Positions 1-11,062 of a stretch of 64,000 nucleotides of DNA are shown one piece after another (position 1 is the first letter of the stretch; the number at the start of each line of letters is the position of its first letter). Position numbers and translations under genes: made by a program. Source of the DNA: Rhynochetos jubatus (lineage: Eukaryota > Chordata > Aves > Eurypygiformes > Rhynochetidae); contig CM050653.1 in assembly GCA_027574665.1 (NCBI GenBank), positions 37,398,118-37,462,117 of the forward strand, written 5' to 3'. The notes beneath the pieces are model-generated. The model was not told the origin of the DNA. It saw nothing but the letters and a program-made list of their open reading frames with translations, and did not search any database.

Positions 1-1955
1 TAAAGGTGTCTAGAGACAAGACCATGTTTCTTCTTCCCCTCTCCCAGCTCTTTGGTACGTGCCTCAATGCTGTCTTGATGGAACCCCATCAGCAGGAGCA
101 TAGCAGCCAACTGTGGGGCTGGGGAATTCGTCCTCAGTGCCTCGAAATGTTCAAAAGGCGATGCTTAAAGAAATGGCTCTGCTGCAGCAAAGGAACCCCA
201 GTGCAGGTGACATGGTCTCCTTTACCTTCCTTGCACCCTGCACCGCATACGCTGCTGAGAAATTGGAAGTTGTCATGGAGAAAGGACTGGCCTCTGCCTC
301 AGAAACCTAAAAACTACCACCTAAAACAAGATGAGAGTACAGAGAATAGATATTCAGATGCCAAATAAGAGTTTTGGTGCTTAACTTCAGACATTTCTAT
401 TTAATAATACAGATATATGTATTTGCTTGAGAAATGAAATGGCTTATTCATCTCTTGGTTTTATTCAGTGAAGTCTACAGAGGTCTCCAAAAACCGTTCA
501 AGGTTACGGAATGGGTATTTTAAGACGTCAAGGATGACTTTGTGGACATAGGGACTGGCTTTTCACTGGTGTCTACATTCCTAGGTGTTTGGCTCAGAAT
601 CTCAGTTGCTGCCCAATTCCATTTAAAAATACAATTACAAGCCAAGAAGAAAACAGCATGTGAAAATGTTCACCATCAGGTTTCATCTTGTTTTTAAAAA
701 GACAGCTATCTTACTGTCCTTGTTTCAGAAAGGAGAGGACTGGCACTCAGGAGAACCAGTGAGTAGTCAGGCAGCCACCAAACAGCAAATCCATTTAAAT
801 GGGCTCCGGTCCGTATCGTATTGTGCAAGTGTCATCACCTGATGTGTGTAGGGATCCTATTCCCATAACAGGTCAGATTCAGAGATATCAGAAAACCTAA
901 TTAACCTCCAGAATGACTTTTACATCTCCAGCATGCTGTTCCTTTCTAAGGCATCGCCCCTGCACACAGGCTCAGTGTAAGTATACAAGGTCTAATGATT
1001 TGATTAGATACCCCTGTATCAAATATCCAGTACTTGGATTTTTTTACTCTGCAATTCCACAAGTATCGATTAATTGACCTGACCTCTTCCACACTTCATG
1101 ACACATTAGAAATCACATCTTACTAGGTCCTCTCCTTTTGCATTACAGATTGCACTTCAGCCTAAATATTCAACTCCAGTTTGGTTTGCTTAATAAAGTT
1201 CTGGGCCCATGTGTGCTGGGAGGTAAATGTGATAAATGTGAATAGATCACGGGTCAGGTGCTGCAAACAGAGCCATTCAAACCTGCAGGATTCAGGCATA
1301 CATGATGCTAAAGTTCCAACAGTGGCACACAGAATTGGGCTACGCCTCCCTCCCATTGAAGCCGGTGGAGACCTCTCATGTAACTGAATTTCCACCTCTG
1401 TGCATAATGATTGCAAGATACAGCCCCTAACCAGTACCCTACATTGGAAAGGGGAATCTTTTCCGCTATGTTTTTTTCTTCATTGAACTTTAAGGCTGTC
1501 TTGCTAAGCCCTTAGTTTGGTCTTTCTTTGGGCACCCCACAGCCAGTCCCACCTGCCCCCTGCAGTTAACCACCCAAACCCCCAACCAAGGTGAGGGGCC
1601 TGACCCAGCGCTGCCCATCCATTAGGCCATCCACATTAGGCCTTGAGGCCCCGACACCCTCAGCAGGGCACGCCAGGCCTAGCTCCCACTCGTGAGCCAA
1701 CGCGGCAGCCGGGAGCACCAAAGGGGGACCTGTGGGCACTGGGGTGCGGTGGGTGCCCCATGGAGCCCCACGGCACAGCTCCCAACAAGCAGCCAGCGCT
1801 TGCAACACAAGAAACTGCTTTCACCAGAGGCTGGCATCACCGTATCTCATCCCAAGTGTTACCCTAGATATGCAGGAGAGGGTGGAGAGCAGGATAAAAA
1901 AGGGAGAACGGAGGGGGAGTAAGGAAAAAATAAACAAAACAAAACCCCAGCCCTG
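1..1955. other. Left flank with no assignable gene
   Basis: No conserved protein was recognised here. A pyrimidine-rich tract followed by CAG at about 28-49 resembles a splice acceptor. It is followed by an open plus-strand frame to a TAA at 367-369, so this could be the last exon of a gene starting left of the window, but the translation has no domain or motif I know. The remainder is ordinary mixed-composition sequence, with C-rich stretches from about 1540 leading into the CpG island. Confidence 0.4.
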
Positions 1956-2445
1956 CGCCATGCCTCTCCCGCTGACAGCCCTGAGGAAAAGCGCGCTGCC
2001 TCCCTGCCAGGCCCCCCCGCCGCGATGAAAGGTCGGGTGGGGACGGACGGCGGGGCGCAGGCTCCGGCTCGGTGTCTGCGGGCCGGCAGCGCCGCCGAGC
2101 CACGTTCCTGGAGCTCCAGATGCCGGGCCCCGTGCGCGGCGGCAGAGCCGGGGATAACCCCGGGGGAAGCAGGCCCGGCCCGGCCCGGCCCGGCCCGGCC
2201 CGCCCCGCCGCCGAGGCCGCCTCCCCGCCCCGCTGACTGAGGCGCTGCCGCCACCTGCCGGCCCCACGCCGCGCTGCAGCCGCGGGGCCCGCTCGCCCGA
2301 CAGAGCCGAGCGGACGAAGCCCGCACAGGCCCCCCAAGATCGCTTCGGTGCTGCCTGAGGCCGGCGGGGCACCCGCGGCCTCCTCCCTCTCACGCCGGCA
2401 CTTCCTTGGCGAATCCTGGAAAGGACCGGCCGGTTGAAGCCAAGC
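1956..2445. promoter_or_regulatory. Orphan CpG island
   Basis: This interval is very GC- and CpG-rich compared with the AT-rich flanks and includes six perfect GGCCC units at 2172-2201. The composition is that of a vertebrate CpG-island promoter. I could not attach it to a coding gene. The long open frames on both strands here are the expected result of few stop codons in GC-rich sequence and show no family resemblance. It may start a gene, a long noncoding RNA, or a transcript running off the left edge. Confidence 0.5.
2172..2201. repeat. (GGCCC)6 microsatellite
   Basis: Six uninterrupted pentamer units sit inside the orphan CpG island. The tract is G/C-only and probably variable in length between individuals. 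Confidence 0.9.
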
Positions 2446-3990
2446 AAAATTTAGCTCTGACGTTCTGCTAGCCCCCGACTGATTTCAGGATAAGTTAAGG
2501 CAGAATCTGGCGACAAGCGAGTGCAGATCTCCCGGGTGTCTTTGGGCACGAGAAGCCTGAAACGCCACAAATGGCACCAAGGATCAGTCAGGAGCAGCCA
2601 GAACTGGCCAGTGGAATAGGCCAGGCACAGGGCAAACCCCACCACTTTTTGCTACACTTTCCCCTTTCCTCTGCTTTTGATGTGCTAATAATACTCATTT
2701 TGCGGACAGATCCCAGGCTGATGTAAATCACACCACATTACCGTAATACGCCCTCTCTGATGGAGAGGATGCTGCAGAATGCTACAGAACGTAGCTCCAA
2801 AGAAGCTACAGAATGCTCGCTACTGTTTCCAAGCAGATGCCAAGCCACCTCAAGCAGGGATTTACTTCTTCTCCACTCTTTTTGGGGTAACAAATTGATA
2901 ACGGACAAATAACTGTCGTCACTGCAGTCAAAAAGTAGGCACAGGTTGTTAGGAGTGACTGCTGAGCTGCAGCATGGAAGAGCCAAGACCAGGAAAGAAG
3001 TTTCTCGTGATCCTTCTTTGGTAACAAGATGGAAATGCCTCTCACTGCTTTGTTCACGCGTACAGCAGCCAGGATGCAGTCCTGTGGGTTTTAGAAGGAG
3101 GAAATAAGGCTGGAGAGGATGCTTACTCAGTTAGAAAATATTTATTCCTCTGTACCTGTATTGATTACCTTTAGGTATGAATAGCAATGGCATTCTTATC
3201 CTCCAAATGTTCGTTCTAGTCAATAACAAAATTAATTCGTATACAGACAAATCCGCAGCTATCCAGGAGGGAAATGAGCTCAGTAAATAATAGAGGGGAG
3301 AGTTCTGGCAAAAAGGGAGAGTGTAGAAAGAAGCCTGCTTATAAGAATTATTGATAAAAGAATTATATGTTTATAGAATCCAATTCTGTATCTTGAAGCG
3401 TTTTATACGCTCAGTCCTCAGCAATGACTGCAGCCATTTTAATAATTGCTGTTTGCTGAAGAAAATTGATTTTAAAATCTCCCTGATTCATTTACAAATT
3501 ACTGGGTTGTTTTTTTTTGGTTTTTTTTGTACTAAAATAGCACCCCAAAGCCGGTAGCACAGATTAGGGCTGCTCTGGGGTAGGTGCTGCTTCAGCTATA
3601 ATACAGGAGTGTTGTCTCTTCAAACCATCACCCAGGAACTGGCTTTCTGAACCATGCAGCTCAATGGGATCCATGGGTATGTATTTGTGCGGGTGGCACT
3701 GAATGACTTCACTAAAGCCAACATCTGACATAAAAGTATTTATTTATTAGAGCCTACACAGGCACTCAAGCACTGAAAGGTGCCTTTAAAAAGCTCGCAG
3801 CCACACAAAAAAGACACTAACTCACTCAAAAGCCAAATCCAGCTGGTGTTGCAGCCACCGTGGGCATTCTGAAGTCCTCAGAGGTGCAGAGGAGGTGGGG
3901 GAATGGTGGAGTGCTGCCATTCACAGGCACTTTTGGCCTCTGCCTGTGTCAGCCCAAAGCTGGCAGCAAAGAGGGCAACATGGGAGGTTT
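2446..3990. other. Intergenic stretch, nothing recognised
   Basis: Unique-looking sequence of mixed composition. No open frame has a credible start, splice context or family motif, and no repeat family was recognised before the CR1 piece at 3991. Confidence 0.4.
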
Positions 3991-4192
3991 ACAGATTCAC
4001 ACAGAGTGTTCGGGGTTGGAAGTGACCTCTAGAGATCATCTCGTCCAACCCCCCCTGCCAGAGCAGGATCACCCAGAGCAGATCACCCAGGAACAAGTCC
4101 AGGAGGCTTTGGAAAGTCTCCAGGGAAGGAGACTCCCCTCTCTCTGGGCAGCCTGTCCCAGTGCTCTGGCACCCTCACAGGGAAGAAGAGTT
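3991..4192 (-). mobile_element. CR1 LINE 3' fragment (type B tail)
   Basis: The 3' end of a chicken-repeat-1 (CR1) non-LTR retrotransposon in antisense orientation. It begins with the complement of the terminal tail (ACAGATTCACACAGAGTG), followed by GGGGTTGGAAGTGACCTCTA and the CCAGAGCAGGATCACCCAGA block. The same variant tail occurs at 30961 and 47681 and differs from the more common tail in the window. It is 5'-truncated, as most CR1 copies are. Confidence 0.85.
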
Positions 4193-4532
4193 TGTGGAGA
4201 TGCGATTGAATGCAAACACCTTACCCCACTGAGTCCCACGTGGCAAATGCTCACACTGGTGCTGCTCAGGATGTGCAGTGAGCAGGCCCCATGGGGAGGA
4301 TTTGCTGGGTGAGTTGTTATCCTCAGTGCTGGGGCTGTAGGAGGTATGAAGAACTAACAAGCAAATGGCCCGAGAGGTACAAGGGAAAATGCATTGGTGC
4401 ACTTGCAATCCAAAAAAAAAACAAACACAATCATATGTAAATAGGCAAGTTAGACACAAAACTGTTAGGAAAAAAATATCCTTCTCCTCATGCTACGGTA
4501 TATGGTGAACCACCAGTATGGGAAAACACGTT

Positions 4533-5002
4533 AAGAATCACAGACTGCTTTGGGTTGGAAGGGACCTTCAAGACCATCTAGTTCCAACCCCCCTGCCATG
4601 GGCAGGGACACCCTCCACTAGACCAGGTTGCTTCAAGCCTCATCCAGCCTGGCCTTGAACACTGCCAGGGATGGGGTATCCACAGCTTCTCTGGGCAACC
4701 TGTGCCAGTGCCTCACTGCCCTCTCCGGGAAGAACATCTTCCCAATGTCCAAGCTAAATCTCCCCGCTTTCAATTTAAACCCGTTACCCCTTGTCCTGTT
4801 GCTACAGGCCCTTGTAAAAGTCCCCCCCAGCTTCCTTGTAGGCCCCTTCAGGTACTAGAAGGTGCTATAAGGTCTCCCTGGAGCCCTCTCTGAACAAGGG
4901 GAGGCTGAACAAGCCCAACTGTCAGCCTGTCCCCATAGCAGAGATGCTCCAGCCCTCTGAGCATCTTCGTGGCCTCCTCTGGACTCGCTCCAGCCGGTTG
5001 AT
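4533..5002 (-). mobile_element. CR1 LINE 3' fragment (type A tail)
   Basis: Antisense CR1 3' end of about 470 bp. It opens with AGAATCACAGACTGCTTTGG, runs through the CATGGGCAGGGACACCCTCC block, and ends near the GGACTCGCTCCAGCCGGTTG block that encodes the end of ORF2 in sense orientation. Apparent open frames inside it are element sequence, not host genes. Confidence 0.9.
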
Positions 5003-7084
5003 ATAAGAAGCATTACCCAGAAAACATGTGTCAGGAGCAGGAAATGATCTGCGTTGCAGCATCTGAACAACCAGGTTTACCTTCTTCTCAATCTCAGCGT
5101 TAACCAGTGGGCAAAAGGAATGAAACTGCATTTCAAGGCCAAGGGGTCCCTTGCCACGGACTGTACCCACCGGCAAGAGATGATGAGCGTTTTGAGCAAC
5201 GCAAAGCACAGAAGTAGAAACAAGTGAGGTGGGGGAAAGCTGCCCTCAGACAAAAGCCTGTGCTGGGACACTGCATCTGAAGTTGAAACTTAGGGGGCAC
5301 ATGGGTTCTGGAGCTCTGACCTGGAGGTGCAGTTTATCCCCCACGTACGCAGGCACAGCAGAAGCTGGGGAATACGCACGAAGAATGCACAACAAAGACA
5401 AGGCAGGTAGCCATGGTCTGGACATGCCAGAGTATCTGCGCCATTTGTCCATCTAGCTCCAAAACATGTGAAGGGCAAGTCTCGAGTGAAACAGGTGAGC
5501 AAACATGGCAAAAGCTACTCTTGACTCAGGTCCAAAGCACACAGCAATCAAGGGAAGTCCTCTACAGCAAAGCACACGCAGTACCCAGAGCTTCAATGGG
5601 TACGGACGGTCTGTAACAAGGAAATATCAAAGGTACACAGAGCAAAGGTGCATACAGCATCCTGAGGAGCATTTCACCATTATGAAAAACAACTGATAGC
5701 ATCCTTCTCACGGCTGGATGCAGTGAAACAATTTCATGGCCAAATATCCAGTCATAATGTTACCAGATTTCATGGAATATGTTGAATTTTTTGAAGTCTA
5801 AGCCTCTGAAAGCATTATGTGAAAAGTCCAGTTTTATTCCGGTTTTGTTTTTATTTTTACTTCCGTTTCTATTCTCCATGTGGCTGTAGAGAAAAGCCCA
5901 AAAGCCATGAATGCTGAAGGGCCAAACTCAAACTCAGATCAAATATACAATATAAACATACCTATACATACACAAGTGTGTGTCTGTACATGTATTATAA
6001 CCCCATTTCATGGTTCGACGTTGGATTTTTTAGAACCCGAGGGCTTGGCAATACTGTGATCATGAATGGCCAGGCATGGCCTTTGGGGAGAAAAACACAC
6101 GGGGTCACATCGCTCAGCACTAAGGTACCACCCGTCACCAAAGTGGCACTGCGAAATTCTTGGCTGCTTCCACGGAGTTACATAAATCAGCAGCTGGGTC
6201 ATGAACTAAAACCTGAAAGCAAGGAAAATACAAAATTCTGGGAATGCAGACATTTCAGCTTGCTTCACACCCCCCCATCTTTTGTTGAACTTTTTTTTTT
6301 GGTTGGCATTTGCACAGAAAACATGCCAGTGTGTCTTTTACAGCACCCAAAATTCAAGCTGCTCTGCCTGATATTAAAAGATGTGGCATTTGGTAATACC
6401 TGGATGCAAGCCAATTGCTAAAGTGCTGAACTGCAGTTTGTAACGCAAGCACAGCTTGAAGGGGAAGCAGCAAAAGAGAGATGAAAATGAAATTTATCAA
6501 CAGGAATAAAAGAACATGTGAGCAGAAAGCAGCAGGAGGAATATCCAGTGTCTGAGAACGGAGAGGAGCATACCAAGCACATTAACAGCAGTATTAGCGA
6601 TTTAATCACAGCCGACGTAACGAAGCTGAGCATTAGCGTCACGACCAACTGGGGTGGAAGAACGAGCTTTGCAGTAAGTGAGCGGAAGCATAGCATGTGG
6701 CCACACGTGTGATGGCATGCAAAATGAGAGTCGCTCCGCCTGGAATATGTTAGACGCTGAAGACCACTGCCGGCTACTTACCCAAACGACAGAATGGAAG
6801 TTGCAATATGCAAGATGAATGCACCTAAGGAGAAACAGATTCTCATGCTGTTAAAAAGATCACGGTCTGGTCATAAAAGACTCACAGTTGTGTAACCTCC
6901 AAGCCTTTGAACAAGTCCAAGTGTGTTGCATGCATTCAAGTGTTAATCATTAAGGGTGGGATATCAACCTTAAGCTTTGAATCTTCCCAGATCTTGTCAG
7001 TTTAAATCTGACTCTTGGCATCGCTATAGCATGGTTTTGCTTTTAAAAGGAATGGTAAGGTCCTAGGAATATCACATCAGCCTT
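5003..7084. other. Intergenic stretch, nothing recognised
   Basis: No gene, RNA gene or clear repeat was recognised. A 147-codon plus-strand frame at 5978-6421 has no recognisable domain and no supporting splice context, so I treat it as chance. Confidence 0.4.
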
Positions 7085-7800
7085 CCTAATGAGAGGACCG
7101 TAGAAAATAGGGCAGGAAAGGACCTGGCAAGGTCATCTAGCCCAGCCCTCTGCCCTAAGGCAGGATCAATTATACCCCAATCATTCCTGACAGATGTTTG
7201 TCTAACCTGTTCGTAAAAACGCCTGGCGATGAAGAGCCCACAGCCTCCCCGGGCAATCTGTTTCAGTACTTCAGTACTGTTACAGCTAGAAAGCCTGTCC
7301 TAATGCCTTCCTTAAATCTTCTTTGCTGCAATTTAAATCCATTAGTTCTTTTTGTATTCCCAGTGGACCCAGAGAACAATTTGTTACTTTCCTCTTTGCA
7401 GCAAGCTTTACATATCTGAAGTCTGGTATCACATTCTTATTCCCTCCCCTGCATCTCCTTTCTCTAGATGTATAAACCCACTTCTTTCAGTCTCGGCCCT
7501 CACAGGTCATGTTTTCTAGACCCCTGATCAATAGCACTACCTTCTGCTGGACTTGCCGATTGGTCTACATTTTTCTTTTTTGAAGTATAGCACACAAAAG
7601 CAGACACATTACCCCAGCTGAGGTCTGAAGCAGAGTAAGGAGGGTAAGATTATTTCACATTCCTTCTCCATGACATATAATTTATAGAGCCGAAATTGCG
7701 TTAGCTTTCCTCACACCGTGGCCTGTGTTCACATTTTAATTCACAGCAGTCACAGATCCCTTCCTGCAGAATGACCACCGAGTCAGTCGCTCCCATCATT
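7085..7800 (-). mobile_element. Old, diverged CR1-like LINE fragment
   Basis: The segment starting near GGCAGGAAAGGACCTGGCAA follows the CR1 3' layout: a tail-proximal 'ggtcatctagcccagccctctgcc' type block, then a 'gggcaatctgtttcagtact' block, then the ORF2 end. It is much more diverged than the other copies. It appears to continue to about 7800 with the 'caccgtggcctgtgttcacattt' type block. Boundaries are approximate. This is an older insertion than the type A and type B copies. Confidence 0.7.
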
Positions 7801-9979
7801 TATGTATGTTCTTGGCTATAGGAGTTCAGTGGCAAGATCCTGGAGTGGCTAACACTTCACTTGTTTGAATTTAAATCTGTATGCCTCAGACTACCTTGTT
7901 CAGGGTTAGTAAGGAGCTCATGTGTCTAACAGTGTCATTTCATTGACAGCAATGGAGTAACATCAGAAAACAATTTAGCCCCAGCTGCCCATCCAGCATA
8001 GAGGAATTCAGCAACCGTTCTTCCCGTTAGCACCTCGTTTAGCACATACAGTCTGCAATAATCTGAAACACAATGAATTCATTTTAGAAGAGTTGGAACA
8101 CTTTAAAATACAGAAAATTAAACACTGAATATCATAGTTTAGAGGTATCCCAATACGACGGAAGGTCTCCAACCTATCTAGATCTTCATGGACATAATGT
8201 CCAGTGAGTGGGAGGCTGTTTCCATCACCAATACCCACAAATTAGGATGAAATGGGAACTGTTATCAGCTCCACCTTGGTTAGCTGTCCAGAAGAGAAGT
8301 TCAATCTCTATTCATGCCTGTAATGTATGGAATTATATTTGTCTTACTATATAATCCTGAAACATGCTATGAGGAACCAGGTATTGTTTCTCTTTCTGCT
8401 CTACAGGCAGATCCTTCTCTGTAGCAGCCAGAGTAATTTGCAGGCACAGCCTCAAGCAGAGACAGGACAAGGTTCCTCACAGTAATGGGGTCTGAACATC
8501 AACCCAAAAATACACTGTGGTAAGAAAAGGGCTACCTGTGGAAGTGCCAGTGCTTTTTCACCTGAAATAGAATTACAAGTTACCCACCCACTATTTATAA
8601 GCACATTAGGCATTTAAATGAAATTTTAAAATTGCTCTGAATTTGACCCTCCTCTAATTTTTGTTTTTACCAAGTATTTGAAACAATTTGGCAAGATTAA
8701 ATTATGATTAAAAATGAACAGTGGAATACTAAGTATCTCAAAGGAACAAGTCTTCTAATTCCCATCGCATAATTCCCACAGGTCCCTTCGAAAATCCCTA
8801 TTTTGAATGTTGTCCATTGGATAAACAGCTCAGGCATCACTGGCTTTCTACACAAACGTGGTCTGCCTGCAATAATTTATGAAAATCATAAAATTGATTT
8901 AAGCTCTTCTCAGTTCTCCATAAATTTTATGCGGCCCTTAAATTATAAAACTGCTGCTGCTGTGGCACTGATCAGAACAATGCTTAATCTCTTCTCTCGA
9001 GATACTTGGCAGGGCAGAGGCGAAAAGAAGAGATTCAGGCAGCTGAATTGTTTCAATTTAACAGGGCAGAATAAACCAGCCCAGATGCCAGGGCTTTAGG
9101 CCCACTGAGACTGCATGCACCAAGTTTTTATTGTCCAAGCAGTTGTTCTAACCTTCCCCTGCCTTTCCTTGGTTTTAAACCAGGAAACAACTTTCACTGA
9201 TTTCACAAGGACACTTTTTTTTTTGCACACATCATCAGATTTGTGATACTTGAGGTGTTCCCCTTCTAATTTATAATCAGTGGGTTCCGGTTCTCAGATG
9301 CATGACAACAAAATTCTGCATCTGTCCAATTACACATTGGTGTAAACAAGCTCTGCAAAGAGTACTACCTCCTTATCAGATAGTTGTCCTCTCAGCCCAA
9401 AGCTGAGAACAAATGCAGGCTTTTTGCTTTTACTAAAATTAGAGGATTTAGGAATGTTTGATGGGTTTTTTTATTTTTACCTTCCTTGGCAAACATTGTG
9501 TGGCACTGAATCTAACCCAAGGTGAAATTAAAGTCCTAGTATAGAGAAACCATGTTTGAATGGGCTCCTTTACTCTTAAATTCAGCCTAGTCACATATTA
9601 AAACTGCAGACTGCTTCAGCTTTATTGAGGTTTTGGCTTTTGCGAGCTAACTCAGATTAAGACCATGCTTGTTTCTCTGGTGAAGTCTCATCTGGCGTAG
9701 CCCAGTTTTCAAAGGCAAAGTGCTCAGGACATTTATTAGAATCACTCTTTTCACTGTTTCATCCTGGGGATTCAAATTCAGCAGCTGCTACAGTCTTTTT
9801 CTTAGCACTGACACTTCCCAGCTCTTTCCACTCTCCTGGTAGTGCTTCCTAGTCTGTCATTCAGACAGTCGTCATCTTTAAGGGATGCATTGTCAACCTT
9901 TCTATGCTCACGCTTTCTCCCACGTAACCCTGTGAGCTTCGCTCTTCCTCGTACACGATGTTTTTGCTCAGAGGTATAC
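7801..9979. other. AT-rich intergenic stretch
   Basis: No gene recognised. The part around 8560-9070 has a compact, low-repeat, homeodomain-site-like AT-rich texture (for example CATAAATTTTATG at 8919-8931) that would fit a conserved noncoding element, but this cannot be judged without alignment. Confidence 0.3.
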
Positions 9980-10290
9980 AAACCATCTGTGCCTCTAATA
10001 CAATGTTCTTAAATAGCCTCCAGGCAGATCTCTATGGTTTTTAAGTACTTCTCTTTGCCCTTCAGCCTGCTGTTAACCATTTTCCTCATAGTTTTATAAT
10101 CTGCCCTTTTCAAGTTCGTTGTTACTGTGTTGTCCCTAAGGGAACGACTCTTTCATGATATCAAAACTCAAAGTGTGCAGTGATCACCATTACCCCACGG
10201 AGGCTTCACAACACCTTCCTCTAATAACTTCTGCCTATTACAAGGTAGCTCCCTCTTGCCCATGGCCCTAACGAATCAGGCATTGCACTG
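9980..10290 (-). mobile_element. Old CR1/L3-like ORF2 fragment (probable)
   Basis: Antisense sequence around 'ctgcccttttcaagttcgttgttactgtgttg' and 'gtgatcaccattaccccacggaggcttcacaacaccttcc' resembles the reverse-transcriptase-upstream part of ancient CR1/L3 elements as seen in bird and turtle genomes. It is strongly decayed and the ends are approximate. Confidence 0.45.
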
Positions 10291-10446
10291 AGGACTGCTG
10301 CGGGAGTCACGGAAAAGGAATCCTTTGCCATATGGATTGGAATGGCACCAAAGCCACTTTACATCTCCTGATAAAGGAAAAACTGCTTTTGCCAGCTGTT
10401 GGTTTTACCTCCAACAAAAAAAAAAAGACAAGCGATAGATAAGAAG

Positions 10447-11062
10447 TATCCTGTATCCAGAGAAGTGTGACCAGCAGGTTGAGGGAGGGGATTCTCCCCC
10501 TCTGCTCTGCTCTCCTGAGACCCCACCTGGAGTGCTGCATCCAGCTCTGCAGCCCCCAACATCAGAAGGACATGGACCGGTTGGAGCGAGTCCCAAGGAG
10601 GCCACAAAGATGCTCAGAGCGCTGGAGCCCCTCTGCCATTGGGACAGGCTGAGAGTTGGGCTTGCTCAGCCTGGAGAAGAGAAGGCTCCGGGGAGACTTT
10701 ATGGCACCTTCCAGTACCTGAAGGGGTGACAAAGAAGCTGGGGGGGGGGGGGGGGGGGGGGGGGGGAGGGACGACTTTTACAAGAGCCTGTAGTGACAGG
10801 ACAAGGGGCAATGTCTTCAAACTGAAAGAGGGTAAATTTAGATTGGATGTAAGAAGAAATCCACACGGAGAGGGTGGTGAAGCACTGGAACAGGCTGCCC
10901 AGAGAAGCTGTGGATGCCCCATCCCTGGAAGTGTTCAAGGCCAGGCTGGATGAGGCTTGGAGCAACCTGGTCTAGTGGAGGGTGTCCCTGCCCATGGCAG
11001 AGCGGTTGAAACTACATGATCTTTAAGGTCCCTTCCAACCCAAACCATCCTGTGATTCTGTC
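10447..11062 (+). mobile_element. CR1 LINE 3' fragment with poly-G insertion
   Basis: Sense-oriented CR1 3' part, from the ORF2 C-terminal block (CACCTGGAGTGCTGCATCCA) through GGACTCGCTCC-equivalent sequence to the CATCCTGTGATTCTGTC tail. It is type A by its tail-proximal CTAGTGGAGGGTGTCCCTGC. An unbroken run of 27 G at 10740-10766 sits where related copies have only a short G-rich stretch. Confidence 0.92.
10740..10771. repeat. Poly-G tract (27 G)
   Basis: 27 consecutive G residues followed by AGGGA, inside the CR1 copy. This is either a homopolymer expansion of the element's internal G-rich stretch or an assembly length error. Poly-G runs of this length are prone to both. Confidence 0.95.

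Noticed and set aside
1821..2447. 208-codon minus-strand frame and two overlapping frames of about 155 codons
   Set aside because: They lie in the GC-rich orphan CpG island, where stop codons are rare in all frames. The sequence is Arg/Gly/Pro/Ala-rich with no family resemblance.
5978..6421. 147-codon plus-strand frame
   Set aside because: No motif, no splice context and unremarkable composition. Chance length in a region of average base content.
8803..9099. 98-codon plus-strand frame in a smooth AT-rich stretch
   Set aside because: Peptide unfamiliar. The base texture suggests a possible conserved noncoding element rather than coding sequence, but without alignment neither can be claimed.
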